Source: Branchiostoma floridae
Lineage: Eukaryota; Chordata; Leptocardii; Amphioxiformes; Branchiostomatidae
Reading direction: 5' to 3'
NCBI RefSeq assembly: GCF_000003815.2
Contig: NC_049995.1
Coordinates: forward strand, 725,226-755,249
Length of the DNA stretch: 30,024 nt
The translations under genes were made by a program, and so were the position numbers. The notes beneath the pieces are model-generated. The model had not been told where the DNA came from. It was given only the letters and a program-made list of their open reading frames with translations, and searched no databases. Below, piece after piece: positions 1 through 9,674 of the stretch (positions are counted from its first letter, which is position 1; every line of letters begins with the position of its first letter).

Positions 1-446
1 GATGAGTTGCTCTAGTTACGGGGTGGGGTGGGGGGCTGTTTAGTTTTGGCGCAATGTTTTTGCAAGGACACGGTGGATGTTACACACGCGAACAAGGTTT
101 GCAGACTTTGTTTTGGATACCATTGTATTAATAATATCACCAGAACTGTACATGTGTAAAGTCTAATCGTACACGAAGAAGGTTGGAAATTATTTTGATT
201 CCTATGATCTGATCATGTGACTGGTGACCTGGCAACACGGAAAATCGCTTTTTTGATCAAGCCCACATTCCATTACCCATATACTAATAGAGCCTACATT
301 TGCCATAAACTAGTGAGACCCCCTCCCTCATTATTTTGATCAATGAGTTACTCCTTCAAGTTGAATTTACTTGACATGATTTTAGTGTGGGTCGTGAAGG
401 CCAAAGCAGATGTTGGGTGGGGTGGAAAATCAAGCAGATGTTTCGA
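1..446. other. Non-coding stretch, nothing recognised
   Basis: I see no exon, RNA gene or repeat that I can support here. A G-rich run lies near the start (about 20-40). The small open frame beginning at 343 runs straight into the inverted repeat that follows and has no protein-like features, so I treat it as chance. Confidence 0.5.
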
Positions 447-527
447 TAGCCTGGCTTGGATACCAGACCCCAGCCCGATCTCAAAAATGTCTTTGAGATC
501 GGGCTGGGGTCTGGTATATCCGGGCTA
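447..527. repeat. Short foldback (hairpin) element with TAGCC ends
   Basis: The two arms start TAGCCTGG and TAGCCCGG when each is read inward. They share a perfect stretch running from ATACCAGACCCC to GATCTCAAA, and the loop is only a few bases. The whole unit is about 81 bp and is almost entirely stem. I could not find a matching target duplication on either side. The TAGCCTGG end resembles the terminal sequence of the 424-bp element at 28025-28448, but the inner sequences differ, so a family link is only a suggestion. Confidence 0.8.
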
Positions 528-907
528 AGGTCATCATCGCTAAAATTCGGTCTTGTTTTCTTTTAGTTGAAAGTTGTTTTTATACCAGCCTAGTCAAGTG
601 TTGTTTAAAGTTAAACAGTTAAACTCCTGCTATGGTCACTCTAAATTTCAGCTGATGGGATTCCGATAGAGACTAGCTAGAATTCATATTTGACCTCTAT
701 ATGATAATGTGTTTGGTTGTATGAATGATGACCAATTTCTGGCTGAAACTACTCTCTTCATTGGGAAAAGGAATTAACCTTACAGTACGTGTTATGTTGT
801 AAATCACTCCATTTGATTCACAAATTAGTACTCGTAACGGTTCTGATCTCCAACTACACCAGGCTCTATACTGTAGTGTAGGCCCCAGATAGAGTGTCCT
901 TTCCTTA
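528..907. other. Non-coding stretch, likely 3' flank of the minus-strand exon
   Basis: No gene was recognised. If the minus-strand exon at 908-1198 is real, this would hold its 3' untranslated region and beyond, but I see no clear AATAAA signal on the minus strand close to the stop codon. The string ATAGAGACTAG near 667-677 resembles the end of the foldback element at 16906-17119 and may be a solo relic. Confidence 0.4.
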
Positions 908-1198
908 TCAATGTTGTGATCTTGTACTCAGTCCGGACCTGGCATGCCAGGGCACAGGGCCACAGCCGATGCTCAGTGGCCGGTTGACCCTCTTATCTTG
1001 ATGAACGATCAGCAGGGATCCAGTGTCATCCTGGTTACTAGCACAGCATAGCATTGTAGTACTCGGTGGCATGCCAGTAGTCTGTATTTGGCCCAATTCT
1101 GCAAAATTCATGAAAAGGATTCCCGGCCATGATGTCACGCAATCCGTAAAATGTTTACAAGTATTCTTTTGATTGCAATTACTTTTTTCAAGCAAGCA
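908..1198 (-). CDS. Candidate 3'-terminal exon, cysteine-rich secreted domain, product unknown
   Basis: Read on the minus strand, a strong pyrimidine-rich acceptor (cttttctggacag) precedes an open frame of 96 codons ending in TGA at 910-908. The predicted segment has seven cysteines, spaced C-x7-C-x5-C-x5-C, then after a long gap an adjacent CC, and a last Cys in the string IGCGPVPWHAR. The CC followed by a hydrophobic strand (SLLIV) and a final Cys-Gly is loosely reminiscent of cystine-knot growth factor C-termini, but other expected cysteines are missing, so I do not assign the family. The acceptor is in phase 0. It lies on the same strand as, and downstream of, the TSP1 start exon at 7147-7319, so it could be the last exon of that gene. 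That link is inference. It could also be an independent gene fragment or a chance frame, though the acceptor and cysteine density argue against chance. Confidence 0.45.
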   Translation of the reverse strand, partial: CLLEKSNCNQKNTCKHFTDCVTSWPGILFMNFAELGQIQTTGMPPSTTMLCCASNQDDTGSLLIVHQDKRVNRPLSIGCGPVPWHARSGLSTRSQH

Positions 1199-1216
1199 CT
1201 GTCCAGAAAAGGACAA

Positions 1217-1709
1217 AACTGTTTAGATGCCAGGCTCTCTCTCCTGTTACTGTCTTGTTCCCTCCGTCATGGTTGAGTCCCTGAAATAAACAGGATATCG
1301 CTGCTCTGTTAATCAAATCACCATGTGGGTTCTCATCTCCAAGCAGACACTACGGTGATTTCACAACACAAGAGAAAGCCTTCGGTGCTGTTAGATAATT
1401 ATGTCCACTGATAAATAACTTGTATATATGAAGCATGGACCGACCCTTTTGCTCTCCAATCCTTGTGACACCTGACAGCTCTTTCTTGTACCTGCACGCT
1501 CGAATATCCAAATGTATGCAGGTATTTGCTCTAATCAAGGAGTAAATAGTCCTTTCTCTATCAAATCACAATGTTCAGCGTCATTGTAACCACTTATTTT
1601 GGTTGCGTAGAAAAATCCGACGTATAAGCTAAAAGTTAGTTAATTTCTTGTTGGTAACCAGACCAGCTAGCCCGACTCGAAAAGCCTTGGCTACAGAACG
1701 CCACAAAAA
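1217..1709. other. Non-coding stretch, putative intron
   Basis: No gene was recognised. It contains one copy of the 11-mer CTCCAAGCAGA (1337-1347), which forms the end of the inverted-repeat element at 2740-2949 and recurs at 8277-8287. No matching opposite end is visible nearby, so this may be a solo end. Confidence 0.4.
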
Positions 1710-2426
1710 NNNNNNNNNNNNNNNNNNNNNNNNNNNNNNNNNNNNNNNNNNNNNNNNNNNNNNNNNNNNNNNNNNNNNNNNNNNNNNNNNNNNNNNNNNN
1801 NNNNNNNNNNNNNNNNNNNNNNNNNNNNNNNNNNNNNNNNNNNNNNNNNNNNNNNNNNNNNNNNNNNNNNNNNNNNNNNNNNNNNNNNNNNNNNNNNNNN
1901 NNNNNNNNNNNNNNNNNNNNNNNNNNNNNNNNNNNNNNNNNNNNNNNNNNNNNNNNNNNNNNNNNNNNNNNNNNNNNNNNNNNNNNNNNNNNNNNNNNNN
2001 NNNNNNNNNNNNNNNNNNNNNNNNNNNNNNNNNNNNNNNNNNNNNNNNNNNNNNNNNNNNNNNNNNNNNNNNNNNNNNNNNNNNNNNNNNNNNNNNNNNN
2101 NNNNNNNNNNNNNNNNNNNNNNNNNNNNNNNNNNNNNNNNNNNNNNNNNNNNNNNNNNNNNNNNNNNNNNNNNNNNNNNNNNNNNNNNNNNNNNNNNNNN
2201 NNNNNNNNNNNNNNNNNNNNNNNNNNNNNNNNNNNNNNNNNNNNNNNNNNNNNNNNNNNNNNNNNNNNNNNNNNNNNNNNNNNNNNNNNNNNNNNNNNNN
2301 NNNNNNNNNNNNNNNNNNNNNNNNNNNNNNNNNNNNNNNNNNNNNNNNNNNNNNNNNNNNNNNNNNNNNNNNNNNNNNNNNNNNNNNNNNNNNNNNNNNN
2401 NNNNNNNNNNNNNNNNNNNNNNNNNN
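1710..2426. other. Assembly gap (Ns)
   Basis: A run of 717 undetermined bases. Open frames that appear to cross it are artefacts. It is one of two places where an unseen exon of the minus-strand TSP1 gene could lie. Confidence 1.
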
Positions 2427-2739
2427 CAATACGTCTTTCTTGGTACAAATTTTTGTTATGGTAGTGTAAGAAAAATGTACTCTCAAAGAAGGGAAAGGTT
2501 GTTGTCATTTATACTTTTTATCAGGCTTCATGAGTTTGAAACAAATGCTCTTACACTTACATATTTACTTCAATTAGATAAATACCACGGATTCTACCTT
2601 ATGTTAGGGACCCTTTAAAGTAAAAGCATCTAGCCTATTTTTCCCGCAAACTCAAGTGTAGTCAGTACACCCTCTGTAGGGTCATAGAACTGAATATTTG
2701 ATCCACTGAAATCACATTGAGATTTGCTCATCTGTCACC

Positions 2740-2949
2740 CTCCAAGCAGAAGTTCGGCTCCGGCCGTTTTATAATACGTGTTTTTGGCATTTTTGTAGGA
2801 CTTTCTATGTTTTTCTTTCTTCATGTGCTCCGGTTGTTTTTGGACGGTTGTAGGCTTTCAATTTTTCTTTATGTGGTAAAACAAATTAGATAGAAAAACG
2901 CCAAAGTCAAATACGACAAAAATAACCGGTGATGAACCTCTGCTTGGAG
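2740..2949. mobile_element. MITE-like element with CTCCAAGCAGA inverted ends
   Basis: The left end reads CTCCAAGCAGAAGTTCGGCT. The right end, read on the opposite strand, reads CTCCAAGCAGAGGTTCATCA. Similarity continues inward through CCGGCCGTTTT versus CCGGTTATTTT. The roughly 210-bp unit has no coding capacity, as expected of a non-autonomous DNA transposon. I could not identify a convincing target duplication. The same 11-mer terminus occurs alone at 1337 and 8277, which suggests a family present in several copies. Confidence 0.7.
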
Positions 2950-3109
2950 ATTTCCCTACTGTTTGCTCGTGGCTTGGAACGACACCCTAACGGCCCAGCC
3001 TAGGAGCGCCGTAATTATCATCCAAGTATCATGTTTCGGTGGAGGGAGGCAGAAGAAAATATCGCAGCCACTACTAGCCCACGACCGCACTAGTAACATC
3101 TGTTCGAAC

Positions 3110-3305
3110 TTCGCAGAATACCCCCTAAGTAACGCAGGTAGTCACCCATACTAACCCGTGAGTCATGTGAGAGTCATGTGATTAAGAAAGTTAAACGAAA
3201 ATTCCAAATGAATGGGTAATGAACATCGATAAACCATGTCAAGGATTTGACCTGAAACTTTTAGGTCCCGAGTCAACAATCCTAACCACCAGACTCAGGT
3301 AGTCC
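3110..3305 (-). repeat. Possible SINE: tRNA-like head with a 5S-like segment
   Basis: On the minus strand, from 3305 downward, there is a D-arm-like stretch (GTGGTTAGGATTGTTGACTC), an anticodon-arm-like stretch with loop CTAAAAG, and a degraded B box (GGTCAAATCC) that can form a 5-bp stem. It lacks a variable loop and a matching acceptor stem, so it is not a working tRNA gene. About 100 bp further along the same strand, around 3150-3120, the sequence GGTTAGTATGGGTGAC resembles the internal control region of 5S rRNA with a six-base deletion. A tRNA/5S composite SINE is possible. A chance match of either half cannot be excluded. Confidence 0.3.
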
Positions 3306-3643
3306 AGTAGAAGTTAGATTACGGATCATTCCGATAGCTTGCTTTATAGTGCCTGTAGCAGGATGTATTAAAAAGTCTCCAATTACGTGATCTTACGTTG
3401 GCCAGATGCAGAACTTTTGGCAGGGTGACTCTGTCACCGTGATAGGGTTTCATCTGCCTGACAGGGGAGGGGGTGTGACTTCCAACGCACAGCGGGATTC
3501 TAATCCCCGTACTCCTGCAGATAGACTCGCTTGTGGTGGTTAATTAACACGTCTACATGGCGAGATGAAAAAAAAAAAAAACTTCGAGACCCTGCTCGAG
3601 AGTTGAGGATTTGTATCTCTCCACTTCTCACTAATTTATCGCT

Positions 3644-3671
3644 AACGTTTGTAATGATCATTACAAACGTT
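3644..3671. repeat. Perfect 28-bp palindrome
   Basis: The sequence from 3644 to 3671 equals its own reverse complement (first half AACGTTTGTAATGA), with no spacer. No target duplication or partner element is visible. It may be the core of a decayed foldback element or a dimeric binding site. Confidence 0.9.
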
Positions 3672-3780
3672 GAAAAGGAGCACAAGATCGCACAAGTCAG
3701 GCAAAGAAATCGATATGGTACGTTCTAGAGCAGATATAACTACAGCATATGTGATTTTTAGGTATCATTTAAATAATTAT

Positions 3781-3805
3781 TCTACTCTACTCTACTCTAC
3801 TCTAC
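3781..3805 (+). repeat. Pentanucleotide microsatellite (TCTAC)5
   Basis: Five exact tandem copies of TCTAC. There is no sign of function. Confidence 0.95.
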
Positions 3806-4248
3806 AGTACTTATGGGATCCGGTTGATTGTGGAAAGGTGTGTACGCGTGACGTCACAATCACACCCAGACGCAATGTTTCCGTGCGCTTTTTGTTGCCC
3901 TTCTTATAACCTTCCCGATCACAAGAACTACGTTTTATCGAGTTCAAAATATAAATGCTCGAAACATCGATACGTTGCACGTATAGCTCATCTTACATTG
4001 TTACATACTGTCGTAGCAAGATAGATGAAGATACAGTCAGTTTCGCTCCACTACTGGAATTTCTTAGGCCTTATCACAACCAAAGATGTAACGTTATTGC
4101 GTTGTCTCCGTATTGTATTATCCAATTGTTTTCTTCGAACAAGGGACGTGCCACATGTAGCATCTTGAACTCTGACCTCCATTCCACTGTTGACATATTT
4201 GGTTTGACCATTGACCACTGATTTTGTTCATGATGCCTCGGTTTTCTT
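3806..4248. other. Non-coding stretch up to the second gap
   Basis: Several overlapping open frames of 60-90 codons on both strands have no recognisable domain, signal peptide or splice context. I see nothing else that can be supported. Confidence 0.4.
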
Positions 4249-4516
4249 NNNNNNNNNNNNNNNNNNNNNNNNNNNNNNNNNNNNNNNNNNNNNNNNNNNN
4301 NNNNNNNNNNNNNNNNNNNNNNNNNNNNNNNNNNNNNNNNNNNNNNNNNNNNNNNNNNNNNNNNNNNNNNNNNNNNNNNNNNNNNNNNNNNNNNNNNNNN
4401 NNNNNNNNNNNNNNNNNNNNNNNNNNNNNNNNNNNNNNNNNNNNNNNNNNNNNNNNNNNNNNNNNNNNNNNNNNNNNNNNNNNNNNNNNNNNNNNNNNNN
4501 NNNNNNNNNNNNNNNN
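4249..4516. other. Assembly gap (Ns)
   Basis: A run of 268 undetermined bases, large enough to hide one exon of the size expected for the missing TSP1/EGF exon (about 190 bp) of the minus-strand gene. Confidence 1.
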
Positions 4517-6300
4517 CACGTTTTGTTTTGCTTTACATGTGTGGCGGCCACCATTCAAGTCTCAAAAATTGAAGGGGCTACCCGACTGTTTTGAGATATA
4601 AATAAATAAATAAAAGTTTCTTTGTACCATTTTAAGAGCATCAGTAACATCTAACAAGTCAGGATGATTTTCTTGTTAATAGTTTCTTCCAAATGAAAAT
4701 AACATTTGACCTTTACATCGTTTCCTTTTAGGATATACTCAATTGTGAAAAAAGATGTTATTCGGCTTTGCATCAACTTATTTCATCACTTGAAAAATCA
4801 TTAGAAGAAGTTTAACCCTGTATTTGACAGCAACAAGACGAAAATTAATGAGCAGGAGCTTCCTTTGGTATGTGAAACCAATGTAGTGCGGAAACTTTCA
4901 AAGAAAGTAGAATTACCTGTTGTTTGCAAGATAAATGTTTATTCTCACTTACTTGACTCGCAATGTGTTCCTCGATACTAATCATGTTATTCATTCAAGA
5001 TGCATCAGTGCGGTATCAATCATATATAGTTATACCAAGTATAAACATTCATATAATCAAAAGTGGAAAGACAAAGTAATAATGACAAATCCCGTTTTGA
5101 TTCACGCATTCCAACCGGTCTTTCTTTTGGGGCCCACTAGAAAGTCAAAACGGAATGCTGTTCAGGAGGTGCGTGCTAAGTAAAATTAATCTTGCAGAAG
5201 TTGAATGTTCTTAACCTACATTGTATTTCTCGCGCATCTACGTGCACCCCCTCCATGCTATAAGACGATGAAATGGAAATGTGACATGGCTATAAGATGT
5301 CAAATGATGGCTACACTTTTAAAAAGTTTCTGTAAGATTTCGTAGTAGGTGCTTTCCGCCACAAAAATGCAATTTCCGCTCACACAGTTTTTTTTTTTTA
5401 CATTATTTTTTCAGAAGAGCTAGTACAAGGCTGGCGACTTTCCTGTTCATAGTGGAATGGTGAACGACTGCTGTACGGTGACACGAGGCCATGGTTTTCG
5501 CGGGTTATGTCTGACCAGAGACAATCCAGCCCGTCAGAACCTCCGCTTGGTGTGGAGCCAGACACTAAAACTGGCATATTGCAAAGGAAACAATTACAAG
5601 CCACAAGATCAGCTGGCCGTTCCGCGATTTATTCACCATTGCGACGTTAAAAGAGGACATGATATTGTCACCTGATTCGTGGGACAAGACAAAAAGAGAA
5701 ATCGCGCAGAATTTATTACAAACTGTTACCTTATCAAAATCCGTACGACTGCTTCATCGTTCCCGCCTGTGTACAACCATATCTACTGTGTAGACGTGCT
5801 GGTGACGTTGCATTAATTATACCCTTGCAAATAACTAACAGTTAAACCTGCCGCTGTCCTGACATTGAATGTAATGATGCCATTGCAGTTTTGCTAGTCA
5901 TTCCCATTGTGTTCACATTTTTCAACTTCAGACTAAAAAAAAAAAAAGATGTTATACCTTTGGCACATGTTGTGAGCAAATTGCTATGAAAGATGCGTAC
6001 GACGTTTTTTTGCGATCACGGCCGGCTTTTTTTCTTGTGAAGTCAGAGTGCAGGCCATAGGTTTTAGATTGTAGAGGGAATGGATTGAACCGGACTTTGT
6101 AAATGTTTGGTATCGCCAAGCTTTCTTATCTCTACATGAAGTCTGTATTAGACAAGGATTGGCATAAAATACAATGCGTTTTAATTTTCACTTTGAGTGA
6201 TACTGAATCATTTCACTTACTAGCAATTTACATCAAGGTTGGGTTTATATATTAACTCTATAACCACTGCCTATCTCGAACCAAGTGGTGCAAAGGTCCC
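4517..6300. other. Non-coding stretch, putative intron
   Basis: AT-rich sequence with an (AAAT)n run near 4598-4612 and poly-A/T tracts near 5390 and 5936. The moderately GC-rich block 5400-5640 has overlapping open frames on both strands (72 codons plus, 68 codons minus). Neither shows a domain or splice pattern that I recognise, and the block may be an old dispersed repeat. Confidence 0.4.
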
Positions 6301-6305
6301 GTTTT

Positions 6306-6742
6306 GAGTCATATGACTCAAAATCCCTATCCATAGTCGAATGAATCAAAGTCAGCGAGTCCAGTGACTGTTGAGTCATATGACTCCAAGGCCCTGTCCG
6401 GAGTCATATGACTCCAAGGCCCTGTCTGGAGTCATATGACTCCAAGGCCCTGTCTGGAGTCATATGACTCCAAGGCCCTGTCTGGAGTCATATGACTTCA
6501 AGGCCCTGTCTGGAGTCATATGACTCAAAAGCCCTGTCTGGAGTCATATGACTCCAAGGCCCTGCCCGGAGTCATATGACTCCAAGGCCCTGGCTAGAGT
6601 CATATGACTCAAAGTTTCCCATCTTGACTCGAGTGACCCAAAGACTCCGTGTTGAGTCATATGACTCAAAGTGCCCCTTTATAATGCAGAAATCCATTCA
6701 TTGAGGCTGAATTTTGAAAAATCTGTTTGAGTCACATGACTC
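6306..6742 (+). repeat. Palindromic tandem array, 28-bp unit with GAGTCATATGACTC core
   Basis: Nine units start exactly 28 bp apart, at 6373, 6401, 6429, 6457, 6485, 6513, 6541, 6569 and 6597. Each opens with the self-complementary core GAGTCATATGACTC (last C changed in the 6485 unit), followed by a spacer close to CAAGGCCCTGTCTG. A decayed unit sits at 6625, an intact core at 6653, an isolated variant core (GAGTCACATGACTC) at 6729, and an outlying core at 6306. Where a core is flanked by T and A, it contains two overlapping bZIP/AP-1-type sites (TGAGTCA and TGACTCA). The array lies inside the putative first coding intron of the minus-strand TSP1 gene. Its right flank (6690-6880) is homologous to the flank of the array at 29498. 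Confidence 0.95.
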
Positions 6743-6880
6743 CAAGACATCTTGGATTCCCAAATTACAAGCTAAAACGGCTGCATTTTTGTAGAATAAA
6801 TGGCTTCATTTTCTGATTTTCAAGTCGAAAAAAAGGGAATAAAATAGATTTTCCCTTATTATTTTGGATTCTGTTATACA
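6690..6880 (+). mobile_element. Conserved flank of palindromic array, copy 1
   Basis: This segment matches 29785-29983. Shared landmarks, in order, are AGGCTG, TGTTTGAG followed by one isolated palindromic unit, GGCTGCATTTT, AAAAAAAGGGAATAAAA, TTTTCCCTTAT and TTTTGGATTCTGTT. AAGGGAA and TTCCCTT can form a 7-bp stem with a loop of about 10 bases. Similarity ends soon after the TATAC that follows, which marks the likely right boundary of the element. It has no coding capacity. A hairpin near the end resembles the 3' organisation of Helitron-derived elements, but I see no diagnostic CTRR terminus. Confidence 0.8.
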
Positions 6881-7146
6881 TTTTTATCATGACTATTTTT
6901 GGCATACCTGGAAGACATTCGATGATATGAATTAATGCATGTAACACATAATTTTTATCTTTTTAATGATGGCCGTGATCAATCTCCGAGCCACTGAAAT
7001 GATAATCTCAAAGACTTCAGACTTATGCACTGCATGTTTTATGAATTAATATTTTTGTATTAATTTCAACTTTATGTGACATTTATAACCTTAACAATGG
7101 AACACCTCCATCCTCTGTCTAAATGACAGAAATTTAAAAAATTCAC

Positions 7147-7319
7147 CTGGAACAGCTTTGCGTACCACCTCCACATGAAGCGCTGCATGAGTTGCAGGTC
7201 CAAGCGCTCCATCGGCAGTTGACAGCGGAGCAACCACCACCACGGCGACGTCTCCAGCCGTGCACGTCCACCGTCGACAAAAACAGGACGGCGGTCAGCA
7301 GCAGCACGTCCCGCCGCAT
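7147..7319 (-). CDS. First coding exon of a secreted TSP1-repeat protein
   Basis: On the minus strand, ATG at 7319-7317 opens 57 codons plus two bases before a canonical donor (AG|GTGAAT). The N-terminus is a signal peptide: charged start, hydrophobic core VLLLTAVLFL, likely cleavage near residues 20-21. An Arg-rich linker (WRRRRGGG) and then the first half of a TSP1 repeat follow. Its WSAW motif and the string CSASCGGGTQ, near residues 37-54, match the family W-x-x-W...C-S-x-x-C-G-x-G pattern. TSP1 modules mediate extracellular binding. The ATG directly follows an acceptor-like AG (ttttgtatag), so a non-coding exon probably lies upstream at higher coordinates. It is paralogous to the exon at 26510-26679, with the same signal peptide-Arg linker-TSP1 order and the same phase-2 exit. 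The next exon is not visible and may lie in an assembly gap. The gene would run leftward. Confidence 0.75.
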
Positions 7320-9660
7320 CTATACAAAAATGTACCCGGTCATTGCAATTGTTATAGATTATTTTCGGTTGACACATGATGTTGTCCCTCTATGTGTAGG
7401 TCAACAGCCTATAGCTAGAGTAGCCGTGGATGGACTTTCATAATATTTGGTATTTGATTAGCGATTGCAGAAACAAAGGTCGACTTCGGAAAAAAACAAA
7501 TGGTTGGCGTAACACTTTCCGCCAAGCGGGCAGAGTGCGTAAGTGTGTCCGTTTGTTTGCGGACAGCATAACTCGAGACGGCGCGAAAGGTTTTGCATGC
7601 TATTTGGCGATTAGGTAGGGTTTAAAAAAAGGAAGACAAAGTTTGATAATGGGCCTTCTAGCGGCGAGTTAAGGTACTGCGATGAGGGAACACTTGGAGG
7701 TAAAATGTTCCTCAAGTGCCATGGCAGGTTCATGATTTTTGAGTAGTGGATACGTCTTTAGGCAGGGAGTAAGTCGTGTACGTTTGCCATGGGATTTCAG
7801 ATTTTGCAGTCTATCCAGCGCCGGCCGGTAAGTTCACCTCCAAGCCAGTTAACCCCTACTAGGCTTTTATTCCTAACTTGGCCAAAGCGCCCTTATCATC
7901 ATTTACAATTCGGCCAGGCCGGAGTCTAGTAGAGACTACATGATTTTAACGAAGCACTATTAAAGTTGCGCTAGAAATTAACTGTAGCCACTGATGAAGA
8001 CTTTGGAATGTTTCATATTTCCTAAATACATTGGGGGCTCCTGTGTCCTTAATTTAAGGTACATGTCTCATGTTTAACTTCCATATGCATTAAATAAGCT
8101 GAAATTTCATGTTCAAATAATGTGTACTTCATAAAATCTACCCATTCCTAACCTTATCCAACATCTAAAGGTAGGCTTCACGAAATAACCTGTAGTGCCG
8201 TTAGACAAGATTATCTGGGAAGAAAATTAGCGACGGATTTTTTTTCTTTTTAATTGACAAAAAAGCTGTACCAGACTCCAAGCAGATGTTAAACCCCGGC
8301 TTCCTTAACTACATTGATTATCATAGCTGGTCTTACAATAACCAAACTGCAAACTGCACTGTGGAAACATCAGTGAGATACAAAAACTCTTATCAGGACC
8401 TAGATTGCATAAGTAATGAGGAAAGCTAAATTTACTGCATTTCATGATAGCGCTCCCAAAAATGTGACATACGTAACTGAGATAGACAGGAATACTGATG
8501 ACAGATCGAATTGAGACCTACTTTGCATAATCGATAAGAACATATTATGATTCCGTAGTAGTAAGTGATTTGAATTTCATTCCTGTTGCACTGAACTTCA
8601 TTACATATAAATCATTAAATTACGGCCTAATTTAAATGATGAGCAAATGATACCATTTTCCTAAGATGAGACTTTTATTCTTTTAACAACTTGTTTTTGT
8701 CCGGATATGTGTCTTTGCACTTTTGAATGAAGATCATTTCAATTGATTAGTCTTTTGCATGTCATTGATTAGTCTTTTGCATGTCAGTATTTTTAGAGGG
8801 TATCAAACACCTCAACAACACCGCGAACATCATAATTACTTAACGGAGGATTGTGCCCTACGCACTCTTGTTGGATTGTTGTTTTCTAAGCTTGGACCAA
8901 CTCAAGTATTTACAACAATCTGACTACGATAACAATTAAATGGTGTTCTGGGATATGTATTCGATCCTGTTCGCTATCACGTCAGGTTACTGAGATCCCT
9001 AATTCATATTCTGACAAATGGTCATGGACATAATGCAGCTGCGACCTCTGGCGGAATGTATAAAGATTACACTGGCTATATGTATCAAGTCCCCTGACCT
9101 GTCCGTTGGGGAACAGTGTACTTAGCGTGTGTAATTAAACTGATCTATACATTTGTATTATTGTCTGATTTTCTAGGGGCCATTCAAGGAGAATTAAACG
9201 GCTCTTGTCACTTGTGTTGTGAACAACAATGCTAGCAGTTTGTCGGAACCACGTTCATGATGCTGTCATGGGCCGGACCGGAGTATGTTCAAAATGTGGA
9301 TGTGAAGGAAGTTTACAGACAAAGAATGACCGACATTTTCGTATTTTCTTTAACATAAGTAAAGATTGTTGTCTGTCTTGCAACAAGGGTAGAATTTAGC
9401 GTTTTGTTTCTTTTTAATGTAGCCCCTAAGAAAACATTACAAATGTCACAGCTGCTATGTGACCCGCTCAATATACCTTTAGTCCATGTTGATTTGATTA
9501 TATTGATGACATCCGCGCTCGCATCAATTTTCGGCCGTTTCCAAATATTCCGTAGATTGAAAAAAAAGTATGAGAAAACAGATTACTAATCATAGTCTAA
9601 TGCCATAGAATGCCAAAATAAATCTAAAGTCAAAGAATAAGATGTGAAAGGACAGAAAAA
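7320..9660. other. Gene-poor stretch with scattered repeat relics
   Basis: No exon was recognised. A non-coding first exon of the minus-strand gene may lie here or further right, but I cannot locate it. Relics: CCGGAGTCTAGTAGAGACTA (7920-7939) resembles the end of the foldback element at 16906-17119; CTCCAAGCAGA occurs at 8277-8287; a 22-bp direct duplication around TTAGTCTTTTGCATGTCA lies near 8741-8786. The 61-83-codon frames have no supporting features. Confidence 0.4.
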
Positions 9661-9674
9661 AAATCTACTATTGG

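Noticed and set aside
1629-2508. Open frames of 270-290 codons on both strands
   Set aside because: They consist mainly of undetermined bases in the assembly gap and have no real coding content.
2963-3154. Plus-strand frame containing SCFGGGRQKK, resembling part of a TSP1 repeat
   Set aside because: There is no partner Trp or Cys motif, no signal peptide and no splice context, and the region overlaps a probable SINE.
4118-4601. Open frames crossing the second gap, including a short EGF-like NGGRHTCK string on the minus strand
   Set aside because: The frames are open only because of the Ns. The EGF-like string is too short, and a stop lies five codons upstream without a convincing acceptor.
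5398-5675. Overlapping 68- and 72-codon frames on opposite strands
   Set aside because: No domain, signal peptide or consistent splice sites; more likely an old repeat or chance.
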